From contig JAJDTM010000028.1 of NCBI GenBank assembly GCA_022827185.1, positions 1-64,000 on the forward strand: 64,000 nucleotides of DNA. Reading direction: 5' to 3'. Under the pieces are notes generated by a model. The model was not told the origin of the DNA, made no database searches, and saw nothing but the letters and a program-made list of their open reading frames with translations. A program made the translations under genes and the position numbers. The DNA comes from Candidatus Poribacteria bacterium (lineage in GTDB: Bacteria; Poribacteria; WGA-4E; WGA-3G). This document shows, in pieces, positions 1 to 9,869 of the stretch. Every line of letters starts with the position of its first letter. Position 1 is the stretch's first letter.

Positions 1-1284
<1,284 letters not shown>

Positions 1285-1517
1285 CCTTAACGTAAGTATT
1301 CTCACACAATCCTTATGTTCAAAGCTCTGAACCTTACGAAGACACGCACTGACACTATTTAACTTTCTTTGAACATTTTCTATAGGATACAGCAACCCCT
1401 TTGCTATATTAACCCATCCGATTTTCATTTTATCTTTCAATCCGGTTTGCCGTTAAATTTGGAGATGTGTTTACGTTAGTAAACATTCGCACTCCATTAT
1501 GGATCAGGAGCAAAACC

Positions 1518-1898
1518 ATGGACCAATACGATCGCGAAAAACTTGAATATGGACGCCATCTCAGAGAATCTGCAGACTTGATAGAATGCAGGGCTATTGT
1601 AGAATTCGACGATGGATCGAATGGGCAATCGGTACACGCCGATATTCCGCCAAGGGCCATAAATGATGATGGATACGTAGAAGAAGTCTGGATTGCCCCC
1701 GAAACTATGTCTATTGGCGAACAAGACATCAATGGAGAGGTCCATTTAATCTTATCCCCCGGTTGGCTTGTTGACTTAAACATTGCCAGAATAGACAGAA
1801 TTGAGGTAGATGCGCAGAAACCAACGCTACTTCCAAGCCCTAATTTGAGGGTTAAATATAGGATGAGCCCGCGAGGGAAGGACTCGTTGAAAAGTTAG
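1518..1898 (+). CDS. Hypothetical protein
   Basis: A 126-residue soluble protein that I do not recognise. I chose the ATG at 1518 because AGGAG lies at 1506-1510 with seven-base spacing; an in-frame ATG at 1467 has no ribosome binding site and would only add 17 residues. The protein is acidic in its first two thirds, has no signal peptide or membrane segment, and has a basic tail. Its central part contains a run of short hydrophobic strands (HLILSPGWLVDLNIARI), which suggests a small beta-rich fold. It is the first gene after 16S rRNA, where a 23S gene would normally be expected. Confidence 0.6.
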   Translation: MDQYDREKLEYGRHLRESADLIECRAIVEFDDGSNGQSVHADIPPRAINDDGYVEEVWIAPETMSIGEQDINGEVHLILSPGWLVDLNIARIDRIEVDAQKPTLLPSPNLRVKYRMSPRGKDSLKS

Positions 1899-2000
1899 AA
1901 ACAAGGATTTGAAAACTGACAGAACACAAACTTTATGGATAAGGATGTGCCACCGCATTGGCCCCTTGCTTGCTTTTTTTATTCAATAGGAATTTCAAAG

Positions 2001-2729
2001 ATGTATGAAGAAAGTCCGTTCTGCGCCCTGCCACCTGATGATGCAGTATTATGGAGATACATGGACTTCACAAAATTTGTATCCGTTTTGGATAAAAGAG
2101 CACTGTTTTTTTCAGCTGCAGACAAATTCGGAGACCCTTTTGAAGGATCCATCTCCAAAGTAACCGCAGAGTTGCGTTCCAGATTGCACTCCAACATTCC
2201 TCCAGATACTCTCCAAACTTTCGCTCAAAGTTTAAAGGAGGCACGTCGCTTTACACTCATCAGTTGTTGGCACGAAAACAGCTATGAATCAGAGGCTATG
2301 TGGAAATTGTACGCCAGAGAGACAGATGGAATTGTTATCAAGACTGATTTCGACGCTTTCAAAAAGAGTTTTACATGCAGGGAAGGAGTCAATATTGGAA
2401 GGGTTAGTTATGTTGATTATGAGAGTGCCATTATTCCTGAAGATAATGTGCTTTCTCCGTTTCTACACAAGCGAAAAAGTTTTGAACACGAACTTGAGGT
2501 TAGGGCGATTCATATACTTCATAGGGATGATGAAATATCGAAACTTCGGGATGAAGAGATCGACGGAGCTTATTATGAAGTCGATCTGTCTCTCCTGATC
2601 AAAGAAGTGATTGTTGCACCTTTTGCACCAGACTGGTTCATAGAACTGGTCAAGTCGGTTGCTGCTCTCTACGGCTTGAAGGTGCCCGTTGTTGAGTCTA
2701 CCTTAGCCGATAGTCCTACGTGGGGTTAG
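2001..2729 (+). CDS. DUF2971 family protein
   Basis: A 242-residue soluble protein resembling the DUF2971 family. The N-terminal part LWRYMDFTKFVSVLDKRALF, followed by the strand-turn FGDPFEGS, is typical, as is the later SCWHENSYESEAMWKLYA stretch, which includes the family's conserved Cys-Trp-His and Glu-Ser-Met-Trp residues. The function of the family is not established; members are often found in accessory and defence-like gene neighbourhoods. I chose the ATG at 2001 because AGGAA lies eight bases upstream. The upstream in-frame ATG at 1935 has no ribosome binding site and adds an atypical tail. It is on the same strand as its neighbours but 102 bases from the previous gene, so it may be transcribed alone. 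Confidence 0.8.
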   Translation: MYEESPFCALPPDDAVLWRYMDFTKFVSVLDKRALFFSAADKFGDPFEGSISKVTAELRSRLHSNIPPDTLQTFAQSLKEARRFTLISCWHENSYESEAMWKLYARETDGIVIKTDFDAFKKSFTCREGVNIGRVSYVDYESAIIPEDNVLSPFLHKRKSFEHELEVRAIHILHRDDEISKLRDEEIDGAYYEVDLSLLIKEVIVAPFAPDWFIELVKSVAALYGLKVPVVESTLADSPTWG

Positions 2730-2827
2730 ATGAGACCAATATAAAGCCTTATGCTACAAAAGAGCATCATGCATAAGTCCTATCCGTGTTACTGTCCGAT
2801 CCACTCACACAACCCAGGAGGCATAAA

Positions 2828-3637
2828 ATGAGAATTACAGTATTTGTTGGAACACTCGTTTTTTTAACGGTGTTTAACATCGCAAACGCGAAGATTCTTT
2901 TTACGGATGACTTTGAAGCGGATGACATCGGCAAAGAACCGTCGAAGTGGGAACACCTCAATTTTAACTCGGGCAACTCAAAAATCATTGTTGAAAAAGA
3001 CCCAACCGACCCGAAAAACAAGGCAGCCAAGACTACCGGTATTGGGCTTTACATACCGATAGCAGATGGCAGAGAAGCATGGCGGGATTATATTTGGGAC
3101 TTCGATTGGATGTGGGAAAACGATAGTTTTGTCGGGACAATCTACCGAGTGGAAGGTGGGCTTAAAGGGGCTGAATCCCATTTTCACGGCAGCCGCCGTA
3201 CAGGTGCAGTGAATATTCAGATTTATACACGTAAAGCAGGAGGCTGGGCATTGGTTGGCACCGGACAGTTTCCTAACGAGAACAGTGTATGGTATACGCA
3301 TCGACTGGTGATGAAAGGCGGGAAACATCAGATATATCTGAGGAAACGAGAGGCCGCATTACCGCCCTCGGATTGGCATCTCGATGAAGATCCGATTGTA
3401 GAAGTTGATAATGATACTTTCAAAACGGGGCCCGTCGGTATGATGGGAATTACCGGTGGTGTCAGTTATTTTGATAATATGGTTGTCGTTGAAAGCGTCG
3501 CCGATATTGATAAGGTGCGTCCTGTTTCGCCTCGCCTGAAGTTAGCAGCAACTTGGGGTGTGATTAAAACTTCGTCTATATCCCAGAGGAAAAAAGGCAA
3601 GAAAAAACTTGACAACCTGAATCTTCTTGTGTTTTAA
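2828..3637 (+). CDS. Secreted jelly-roll (LamG/DUF1080-like) protein
   Basis: A 269-residue exported protein. Residues 1-19 form a signal peptide ending ANA, followed by mature sequence beginning KILFTDDFEADDIG, the usual opening of concanavalin-like jelly-roll domains of the LamG or 3-keto-disaccharide-hydrolase type. The domain closes near residue 225 with a typical final strand (VSYFDNMVVVES). A C-terminal tail follows with the short block KLAATWGVIK and then a lysine-rich end. The start at 2828 is fixed by AGGAGG six bases upstream. Such domains usually bind or cleave carbohydrate outside the cytoplasm; no catalytic residues can be assigned here, so binding is as likely as catalysis. Confidence 0.75.
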   Translation: MRITVFVGTLVFLTVFNIANAKILFTDDFEADDIGKEPSKWEHLNFNSGNSKIIVEKDPTDPKNKAAKTTGIGLYIPIADGREAWRDYIWDFDWMWENDSFVGTIYRVEGGLKGAESHFHGSRRTGAVNIQIYTRKAGGWALVGTGQFPNENSVWYTHRLVMKGGKHQIYLRKREAALPPSDWHLDEDPIVEVDNDTFKTGPVGMMGITGGVSYFDNMVVVESVADIDKVRPVSPRLKLAATWGVIKTSSISQRKKGKKKLDNLNLLVF

Positions 3638-3666
3638 TAGCAGAACTCTATAGAGGGCGGTGAAAA

Positions 3667-3873
3667 ATGGCAGAGCAGAATACGAACTATGAGGAAGATG
3701 CTCCCATGACCCAGGGGCAGTTTCAAACATTACGTAACCTAATGTACAGGCAACTCAATAAAATGGATAGCTTTGAAAATGAGTTACGCCAAGTCAAGCG
3801 GGACGTAAATACTATCGCGGAGAATACTGGACATGAGCGCGATACCCATGGGCAACTCCGCAAGACAGCTTGA
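3667..3873 (+). CDS. Small coiled-coil protein
   Basis: A 68-residue protein whose middle (about residues 20-53) is a heptad-type amphipathic helix with Leu, Met, Phe and Val at regular spacing. It is probably a short coiled coil that forms oligomers. It begins 29 bases after the secreted jelly-roll gene and could be cotranscribed with it. The ribosome binding site is weak (GAGGGCGG upstream). There are no export signals. The function is unknown. Confidence 0.5.
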   Translation: MAEQNTNYEEDAPMTQGQFQTLRNLMYRQLNKMDSFENELRQVKRDVNTIAENTGHERDTHGQLRKTA

Positions 3874-3944
3874 ATAGAGGTTATACAAAGGCAGTAGGGA
3901 AACTTGCTGCCTTTGCCACAAGTAACCTTGAATAAAGTATAAAT

Positions 3945-4036
3945 AGGACTTACGCAATTTTTCCACGGAGTCTTATGTATCACGTGCAGCTGGCGAGGTT
4001 TCAAACCTCGCCAGCGAGGGGGTTTGCGTAAGTCCT
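3945..4036. mobile_element. MITE family 1, copy 1 (GC-hairpin subtype)
   Basis: A 92-base element with terminal inverted repeats AGGACTTACGCA (3945-3956) and TGCGTAAGTCCT (4025-4036), perfect complements of each other. A 27-base palindrome fills 3989-4015 (GCTGGCGAGGTTT, one base, then its complement). It has no coding capacity. Seven related copies occur in the window. Confidence 0.85.
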
Positions 4037-4089
4037 AATAAATTAATCTTTATCAAACCCTGAAGAAATCCCCAAGCAAACGACGCACT

Positions 4090-4137
4090 GCAGGCGGGGT
4101 TTAAAACCCCGCCTGCAATGGGGGCTGCGAAAGTCCT
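4090..4137. mobile_element. MITE family 1, copy 2 (left end lost)
   Basis: A partial copy lying directly after copy 1. The central palindrome GCAGGCGGGGTTT/AAAACCCCGCCTGC (4090-4116) and a one-mismatch right terminus TGCGAAAGTCCT (4126-4137) remain. The left terminus cannot be found between 4037 and 4089. Confidence 0.7.
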
Positions 4138-4147
4138 ACAAATTAAT

Positions 4148-4176
4148 TTGACAAATCCCCTTTCGAGGTGTATAAT
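4148..4176 (+). promoter_or_regulatory. Sigma-70 type promoter for tRNA-Ile
   Basis: Perfect consensus hexamers TTGACA (4148-4153) and TATAAT (4171-4176) separated by 17 bases, 47 bases upstream of the tRNA. This is the strongest promoter match in the window. It shows that the tRNA is transcribed on its own and not from a 16S promoter. Confidence 0.85.
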
Positions 4177-4223
4177 TAATAGTGTTTTTTGTGAGCATTT
4201 TTTCTCTCCAAGACACTTCTCGT

Positions 4224-4300
<77 letters not shown>

Positions 4301-4507
4301 CTCCTTTTTTCCCACTGCTTTCAATATATACGTACCCCCTTCATTTCCCTGATTCATGGACCAATTCCACATTTGGATAAAATTAGGCAACTTTTTTGTC
4401 TATCGCGCGCGTCACTATATATTGAACTCAGGTTTGGAAAAAAATAGTAATGAAGAAAACGCGTTAGATCGGATTATAACATACCGATGACAGCGATCAA
4501 ACAAGGC
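4301..4507. other. Intergenic sequence, nothing recognised
   Basis: After the tRNA there is a short T-rich run (CTCCTTTTTTCCC) that could help termination, but it has no stem. The rest up to the next mobile element shows no coding potential or RNA structure that I can recognise. Confidence 0.5.
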
Positions 4508-4598
4508 AGGACTTACGCATTTTTCCATGATAACGAACATCCGACCCACTGCAGGCGCGGTTTAAAACCCCGCCTGCAGTGAAGGCTGCGTAAGTCCT
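4508..4598. mobile_element. MITE family 1, copy 3 (GC-hairpin subtype)
   Basis: A 91-base element with intact termini AGGACTTACGCA (4508-4519) and TGCGTAAGTCCT (4587-4598), and a central hairpin of GCAGGCGCGG/CCCCGCCTGC arms at 4551-4577. It is inserted about 90 bases upstream of the first permease of the array. Confidence 0.85.
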
Positions 4599-4686
4599 AC
4601 AAGGTTTGAAACGTCACCGGTAAAAGCGTTTTGTATTTGCTGAAAAAGGATGAAACTGGTAAACTGGTAGCGGGGTAAATTTCACG

Positions 4687-6189
4687 ATGCTAACACTGAT
4701 TCGTCGAGAACTTCTCGACAACTTGATGACCTTTCGATTTGCAGCAGCTACCTTCATAACGTTGTTGCTTGTCGTTGCCAATACCTTTGTGTTGATTATA
4801 GATTATGAACGCCGTTTGACGGGTCATAACGATGCTGTCAACATGCATCAGCGTCAACTGCAGGAGAAAATCACCTATTCGGCAGGTGAAGTGCGTGTTG
4901 ACCGTCCGCCGAACCCGTTGAGTATCTTCAATGTCGGGTTTGATAAGCGTCTCGGAAATGAGATAGAGGTATCTCATAAATTGGTTCCGTCGCTGTGGGA
5001 TGCTGGCATGCACGGGTCGGATAACCCGTTCATGGACATGTTCGCTTCAATGGATATTGTTTTTATCTTTGAGGTGATCCTGAGTCTGTTCGCCCTCATT
5101 TTTGCGTATAATGCGTTCGCGGGAGAATACGAAAGTGGAACCCTGCGTTTAGTTTTGACGCATCCTATTGGACGCGGTAAGATACTGGTCGCGAAATACA
5201 TCAGTGCGATGCTCTGCCTCATTGTGCCGTTGCTGATGAGTTTGCTCCTCGCGATAATTTTGCTGACGACCTCCACCTCCATCTCCCTGAACAGTGATGA
5301 TTTTCTTCGCATCGGTGGGATAATTTTAACATCGGTTGCGTATCTTTCGGTATTCTACCTTATCGGGTTGCTGATTTCAGCGGCGACGCGTCGAACAAGT
5401 ACTGCCTTGATGCTGTCAATGTTTGTTTGGGGGTTTTTGGTGTTAGTCTACCCGAACGTGATTCTGACTGTGATCCCCCGTCCGGAGTCACCAGATGCCC
5501 TCAGGACCTCCGCTTTCAACCGCATCGAAAATATATGGGAGACATTCGACAGAGAACGCAAACACTACTTGGCTACCGACGATTTTCCTGGCGAAGATTG
5601 GGGGTATGAGTTAAGAGGGTGGGGTTGGCGGAGCGCCGGCTTTCGGGATTACTCTCGGATCCTGCTGTACACTTATAGAAGTGTCATGGACTTTAGTGGA
5701 TTCGGTGAGAAAGATGAACCGAAGATGCCGCACGCGCAGAAACATTTTGGGTTCCTTGGCGCGCTGACGATTGATGCTGCGGATCGCACATGGCTCATCC
5801 GAAAGCCCGCCCTCGAAGAAATTTTCATTCAACCCGCAAATATGGAGCGAGTCTGGTTGAAACTCTCGCCCGTAGGGTTGTATGATGCTGCAACGCAAGC
5901 GTGGGCAGGAACGGACCTACTCGGGGTCAGAGATTTTTTTCACGCTGCGAGACAATATAGACAGAGCGTCATTAACTATTTCTACGATAATAAGGTGTTT
6001 GAATCAAGGCAATGGTTCTCTGGGGACAAAGGCGAGGCGGATTGGAGCGGTCTGCCCCAGTTCTCCTTTCAAAGAGATGACATCAACACAAATGCGAAGC
6101 GAGCATTACCGGATGTATTTCTACTGCTTATGATTAATGTCGTTCTGTTTATTGTGATATTTCTGATTTTCGTTAAAACCGAAGTGTGA
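4687..6189 (+). CDS. ABC-2 type permease, type A, copy 1
   Basis: A 500-residue membrane protein of the ABC-2 permease class. It has an N-terminal membrane segment at about 17-38, then an extracytoplasmic loop containing PPNPLSIFNVG, and membrane segments near 122-143, 172-194, 208-230 and 240-262. A large external domain (about 263-470) precedes a last segment at 474-496. The block AGEYESGTLRLVLTHPIGRG (145-164) is the family's cytoplasmic coupling region. The external domain contains LSPVGLYDAATQAWAGTD, reminiscent of the DUF3526 type. It would form a dimeric or heterodimeric pore with an ATPase to move an unknown substrate; no ATPase gene is present. It opens the array and is the only A copy not directly preceded by a B gene. 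Confidence 0.85.
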   Translation: MLTLIRRELLDNLMTFRFAAATFITLLLVVANTFVLIIDYERRLTGHNDAVNMHQRQLQEKITYSAGEVRVDRPPNPLSIFNVGFDKRLGNEIEVSHKLVPSLWDAGMHGSDNPFMDMFASMDIVFIFEVILSLFALIFAYNAFAGEYESGTLRLVLTHPIGRGKILVAKYISAMLCLIVPLLMSLLLAIILLTTSTSISLNSDDFLRIGGIILTSVAYLSVFYLIGLLISAATRRTSTALMLSMFVWGFLVLVYPNVILTVIPRPESPDALRTSAFNRIENIWETFDRERKHYLATDDFPGEDWGYELRGWGWRSAGFRDYSRILLYTYRSVMDFSGFGEKDEPKMPHAQKHFGFLGALTIDAADRTWLIRKPALEEIFIQPANMERVWLKLSPVGLYDAATQAWAGTDLLGVRDFFHAARQYRQSVINYFYDNKVFESRQWFSGDKGEADWSGLPQFSFQRDDINTNAKRALPDVFLLLMINVVLFIVIFLIFVKTEV

Positions 6190-6437
6190 ATCAGTCACCA
6201 GTCGCCAGTAACCAGTAACCAGTCAGAAAGAGACCTCTTTTCTGGTAACTGGAAACTGGAAACTGGAAACTGTTCCTGATGATTCTAAAATCTACCATAG
6301 GAGAAGAGATGCAGGATTTTAAGAAGCTGTTTGCTGGGTTAATGGACACAATAACTGAGGTGAGGAAGATGCTAACCTCTTTACTGCGGAGGCTGAAAAC
6401 TGGAAACCGTTAACTGGTTACTGGTTACTGGTTACTT
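6190..6437. repeat. Bipartite heptad-repeat region with gene relic
   Basis: Directly after the type A stop, heptads of the form CAGTAAC run to about 6224. A spacer containing AGAAAGAGACCTCTTTT follows, then the complementary series CTGGAAA to about 6272. A second series (CTGGTTA) at about 6396-6436 abuts the next start codon. The two series can pair into a long stem. The relic of a four-helix-bundle gene lies between. Confidence 0.75.
6309..6413 (+). pseudogene. In-frame deletion relic of four-helix-bundle gene
   Basis: A 34-codon open frame that begins MQDFKKL and then continues FAGLMDTITEVRKMLTS to a stop. Both parts match the intact gene at 9490-9852, as does the upstream AGGAGAAGAG ribosome binding site. 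Relative to that gene, 258 bases (86 codons) are missing. The junction is at a TG dinucleotide present at both ends, which suggests slippage or microhomology deletion. The frame is preserved, so a short C-terminal helix peptide could still be made, but three of the four helices are gone. Confidence 0.8.
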
Positions 6438-7847
6438 ATGTGGCATATCGCGAAACGTGAACTGTCTAACAATCTTAATAGCCTCCGATTCGCGCTGGCA
6501 ACCGTGTTGCTGCTTGGATTGATGCTGACCAACGCTATTGTCCATCTTCGGGAACATCCAGAGCGGGTGCAGCGTTATCGCGAGCGTGTCTCCGGACACC
6601 AGAATCACATCGCAGCGCACGCCTCAAACGGTCTATATGACCTTGCGCAAGAGGGGCCTGGCAACCTTTACAAAAAACCGTCCGATCTCCGTTTTTGTGC
6701 AGAGGGTAGCGAAACGTTTATGTCGGATCGGGCACAAGCAGGTTACCACCGTTGGAGTACCGGCACACTCAAAAGCTTTTGGATACTCGCATACCCCTCT
6801 GCCACGCCGAATCGGGATAATGTGCGTCCGGAGGTTACCAAAGTGGATTGGGGGTTCATCATCGGTTACGTTTTAAGCCTTGTCGCACTCCTGTTTACCT
6901 TCGATTCGATTTCGGGTGAACGCGAACGTGGCACACTTCGACTCACTTTGTCTAACCCAATTCCGCGGCACACCGTGCTAATTGGTAAGTTTTTAGGGGC
7001 GTTTATCAGTGTTAGTATCCCCTTCATTCTTGCTGTGTTGGTGAATCTTTTGGTAATTTCTACATCAAGTGGTGTCCATCTCGATGCGGAGGCGTGGGGA
7101 CGTTTAGGCATTATCTTCTTCGTTGCTGTGCTTTATACCTGCCTTTTTCTTGCCTTAGGGATGCTCGTGTCGGCACGGGTGCAACGGAGCGCGGTGAGTC
7201 TCGTCATACTTCTATTGGTTTGGGTTGTATTTGTGGTCTTCATGCCGAGTACCCTCGCTTCGATTGCGGGTAGATCTACATCATCAGGTCCTACTTACGA
7301 CTTCTCGGAACGTTCATGGAAACTTCATAATGAACTATCAAGCGACTACTACTCCCGTCACTATAAAGAGCCAGAAGGGTCTACCAAGCGAATAGAGATT
7401 GATGGTGCGTACGTTACCAAAGATGCGGAACAGCAAGAGCAGTTACACGAAGCACGCTTAAACCGGCGGATTGCTGAGGTCCACCGAGCGCGTACCATCA
7501 CTCGGATTTCGCCTGTTACAATTGTGCAGAACCTTATCGAATCCTTCGCTGGTACAGGGTTTGAGCGGCATCTCCAATTCTTAGAAAATGTCCAAACTTA
7601 CGTCCGAGAATTTCGGACATTCATTGTTGATACAGATAGCGCGGATCCAGAGAGTCTTCATATTTTCGGTGTTCGTACGGGTATGTCGCAAGAACCTGTC
7701 AGCCCAGAAGCAGTTCCAAAGTTTGAAGATACGCTTAATCTGAGTAAGGATTTCAATACTGCAGCAACGGAATTGTTACTGCTAACGTTATTTGTCTTAG
7801 TGCTGCTATCGGGTGCGTATCTCGCGTTCGTGCGCGTTGAGGTGTGA
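6438..7847 (+). CDS. ABC-2 type permease, type B, copy 1
   Basis: A 469-residue permease. The N-terminus MWHIAKRELSNNLNSLRFAL leads into a membrane segment (about 18-36). A loop holding PGNLYKKPSDLRFC follows, then membrane segments from about residue 137 and the coupling block SGERERGTLRLTLSNPIPRH. The later external part holds ITRISPVTIVQNLIESFAGTG, similar to the DUF3526 extracytoplasmic domain. The ATG at 6438 has no ribosome binding site; heptad repeats run right up to it. The last codons (GTT GAG GTG) contain a GAGGTG that lies nine bases before the next gene's ATG, so B1 and A2 are probably translationally coupled. Confidence 0.85.
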   Translation: MWHIAKRELSNNLNSLRFALATVLLLGLMLTNAIVHLREHPERVQRYRERVSGHQNHIAAHASNGLYDLAQEGPGNLYKKPSDLRFCAEGSETFMSDRAQAGYHRWSTGTLKSFWILAYPSATPNRDNVRPEVTKVDWGFIIGYVLSLVALLFTFDSISGERERGTLRLTLSNPIPRHTVLIGKFLGAFISVSIPFILAVLVNLLVISTSSGVHLDAEAWGRLGIIFFVAVLYTCLFLALGMLVSARVQRSAVSLVILLLVWVVFVVFMPSTLASIAGRSTSSGPTYDFSERSWKLHNELSSDYYSRHYKEPEGSTKRIEIDGAYVTKDAEQQEQLHEARLNRRIAEVHRARTITRISPVTIVQNLIESFAGTGFERHLQFLENVQTYVREFRTFIVDTDSADPESLHIFGVRTGMSQEPVSPEAVPKFEDTLNLSKDFNTAATELLLLTLFVLVLLSGAYLAFVRVEV

Positions 7848-7853
7848 TAGAAA

Positions 7854-9386
7854 ATGCTTAGAACACTCATTGGTAGAGAACTCCTTGACAATCTGATGAC
7901 CTTCCGATTTGCGGCAGCTGTTTTCATTACACTGTTGCTTGTGGTCGCCAATACCCTTGTACTCCTCAAAGACTATGAACAGCGATTAACTGCTTACAAC
8001 AAGGCTGCCCAAGAAAGTCACCAGGAATTACGCGAGGAAAAAATCTATGCCCGTTACGCTGGCGCATTAGTTGTCCATCGTCCGCCGAACCCGTTGAGCA
8101 TCTTCAATCTGGGATTAGATAAGCAGGTGGGGAACAAAATTGAGGTATACCACGCGTTTGTACCGACAATTTGGGATGCGGAAAAACACGGGGCGGATAA
8201 TCCATTTCTCAACCTCTTCACCTCAATTGATATTGTGCTTGTTTTTCAGGGCGTACTCAGTCTGCTCGCGCTGATTTTCGCTTACGATGCGCTCGCCGGC
8301 GAACGTGAACGCGGTACGTTACGCCTCGTGCTAACGCATCCAATCCAGCGCGGCTACATCCTATTTGCCAAGTACATCAGCGCGATGCTCTGTCTACTTG
8401 TGCCGTTGTTGATAAGTCTTCTCCTGTCCATCATCTTGCTGACGACATCCACTACGGTTGCCTTGCGCGCGGATGATTTTCTTCGTATCGGCGGGATTGT
8501 CCTGACATCGCTTCTTTATGTGTCGTTGTTCTACCTCATCGGTTTATGCATCTCCGCGATGACGCGTCGCACCAGTACCGCGCTCATGCTTTGTATGTTT
8601 GTCTGGGGCGTCTTAGTGCTTGTGTATCCAAACCTGATTCTCACCGCTGTTGAAATCACCCCTAAACCAGACGCGAAAATATCCGTCTACAATCAAATCA
8701 AACAGATGTGGGAAGAATTGGAGAGAGAAAAGAAGCAGTTTATCCGCAATGATGCCATTTTGGGTCCCCCATCGCGCGGCGGTGAAGATATGGATGCGGG
8801 ATTTGGCTTGGAAGGTGTTGAATACACCTTCTGGCAAGGTGAGGACAAACCATCAATATTGCTCTATTTCCACCAAACCGGATTGTACGCCGGAAAAATT
8901 AAAGCGGAATCTGAGCCGCAGGTACCACGCGTACAGAATTATTACAGCTTCTACAATAGAGAGACTATCAATACTGTAGAACGGACGTGGCTTGTCCGGA
9001 AACCAGCACTCAAGACTATCTATGTCCAACCCGCAAATTTGGGACGAATGTTGTTGAGGTTTTCACCCGTTGGGCTGTATGATACGGCAACGGAAGCCTG
9101 GGCGGGCACCGACTTAGAGGGTATTCAAGACTTTTTCAGCACAGTTCAACGTCACCGGCGCGCAGTCGTTGACTATTTCTATGACAAAAAGATATTTGAA
9201 TCGCGACAGTGGTTCGCTGCCGATAAAGGCACAGCTGACTGGGATGCCCTCCCTCAGTTTTCTTTTCAGAGAAGCGATACCGGTATCAATGCAAAACGAG
9301 CACTCCCGGACATGCTTCTGTTGCTTACAATGAATGTTATTCTTTTTACAGTGATAGTGCTAATTTTTATCAAAAGTGAAGTGTGA
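7854..9386 (+). CDS. ABC-2 type permease, type A, copy 2
   Basis: A 510-residue paralogue of the permease at 4687, starting six bases after the type B stop. It keeps the coupling block AGERERGTLRLVLTHPIQRG and the external motif FSPVGLYDTATEAWAGTD. It is the longest A copy, with a glycine-rich insertion (GPPSRGGEDMDAG) in the external domain. The ribosome binding site lies inside the upstream B gene's last codons. It most likely forms a heteromeric pore with its B partner. The substrate is unknown. Confidence 0.85.
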   Translation: MLRTLIGRELLDNLMTFRFAAAVFITLLLVVANTLVLLKDYEQRLTAYNKAAQESHQELREEKIYARYAGALVVHRPPNPLSIFNLGLDKQVGNKIEVYHAFVPTIWDAEKHGADNPFLNLFTSIDIVLVFQGVLSLLALIFAYDALAGERERGTLRLVLTHPIQRGYILFAKYISAMLCLLVPLLISLLLSIILLTTSTTVALRADDFLRIGGIVLTSLLYVSLFYLIGLCISAMTRRTSTALMLCMFVWGVLVLVYPNLILTAVEITPKPDAKISVYNQIKQMWEELEREKKQFIRNDAILGPPSRGGEDMDAGFGLEGVEYTFWQGEDKPSILLYFHQTGLYAGKIKAESEPQVPRVQNYYSFYNRETINTVERTWLVRKPALKTIYVQPANLGRMLLRFSPVGLYDTATEAWAGTDLEGIQDFFSTVQRHRRAVVDYFYDKKIFESRQWFAADKGTADWDALPQFSFQRSDTGINAKRALPDMLLLLTMNVILFTVIVLIFIKSEV

Positions 9387-9489
<103 letters not shown>

Positions 9490-9852
9490 ATGCAGGATTT
9501 TAAGAAGTTGCAAGTTTGGCAAAAATCTCATGATTTAACTTTGAGAATGTATGAGTTGACATCTCGATTTCCTCGCGAAGAGATGTTTGGGCTGACAAAC
9601 CAAATCCGTCGTGCGTGTGCATCGATTCCAACAAATATCGCTGAAGGCTGTGGCAGGGGCAGCTCTGCTGACTTTGCGCGTTTTCTTCACATCGCAATGG
9701 GTTCAGCGAATGAAACAGAATATCTCATTCTTCTTGCTCGCGACCTCAAGTATCTTGATACAGATCTGTTTGCTGGGTTAATGGAGACAATAATTGAGGT
9801 GAGGAAGATGCTAACCTCTTTACTACGGAGGCTGAAAACTGGAAACTGTTAA
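9490..9852 (+). CDS. Four-helix-bundle (IVS-type) protein
   Basis: A 120-residue protein of the 23S rRNA intervening-sequence / four-helix-bundle family. The N-terminus MQDFKKLQVWQKSHDLTLRM, the segment RRACASIPTNIAEGCGRGS and the terminal helix EVRKMLTSLLRRLK are family hallmarks at normal length. Relatives occur in 23S rRNA intervening sequences and as free-standing genes; the Avd protein of diversity-generating retroelements has the same fold. No reverse transcriptase or rRNA lies nearby. AGGAGAAGAG precedes the ATG. The gene is flanked by inverted heptad repeats and sits between two permease pairs, which suggests it arrived as a small mobile unit. A deleted derivative exists at 6309. Confidence 0.9.
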   Translation: MQDFKKLQVWQKSHDLTLRMYELTSRFPREEMFGLTNQIRRACASIPTNIAEGCGRGSSADFARFLHIAMGSANETEYLILLARDLKYLDTDLFAGLMETIIEVRKMLTSLLRRLKTGNC

Positions 9853-9869
9853 CTGGTTACTGGTTACTT
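9834..9869. repeat. Right heptad arm
   Basis: Heptads of the type CTGGAAA, CTGTTAA and CTGGTTA run from inside the end of the four-helix-bundle gene up to the ATG of the next permease. They are complementary to the arm at 9390-9428. No ribosome binding site is present. Confidence 0.7.

Noticed and set aside
6190..6437. A CRISPR-like array in the permease spacers
   Set aside because: Units are seven bases long, continuous and without spacers; they are simple heptad repeats with inverted arms.
9490..9852. An Avd protein of a diversity-generating retroelement
   Set aside because: The fold is the same, but no reverse transcriptase, template repeat or variable repeat was seen nearby, and the N-terminal motif fits the free-standing four-helix-bundle family.
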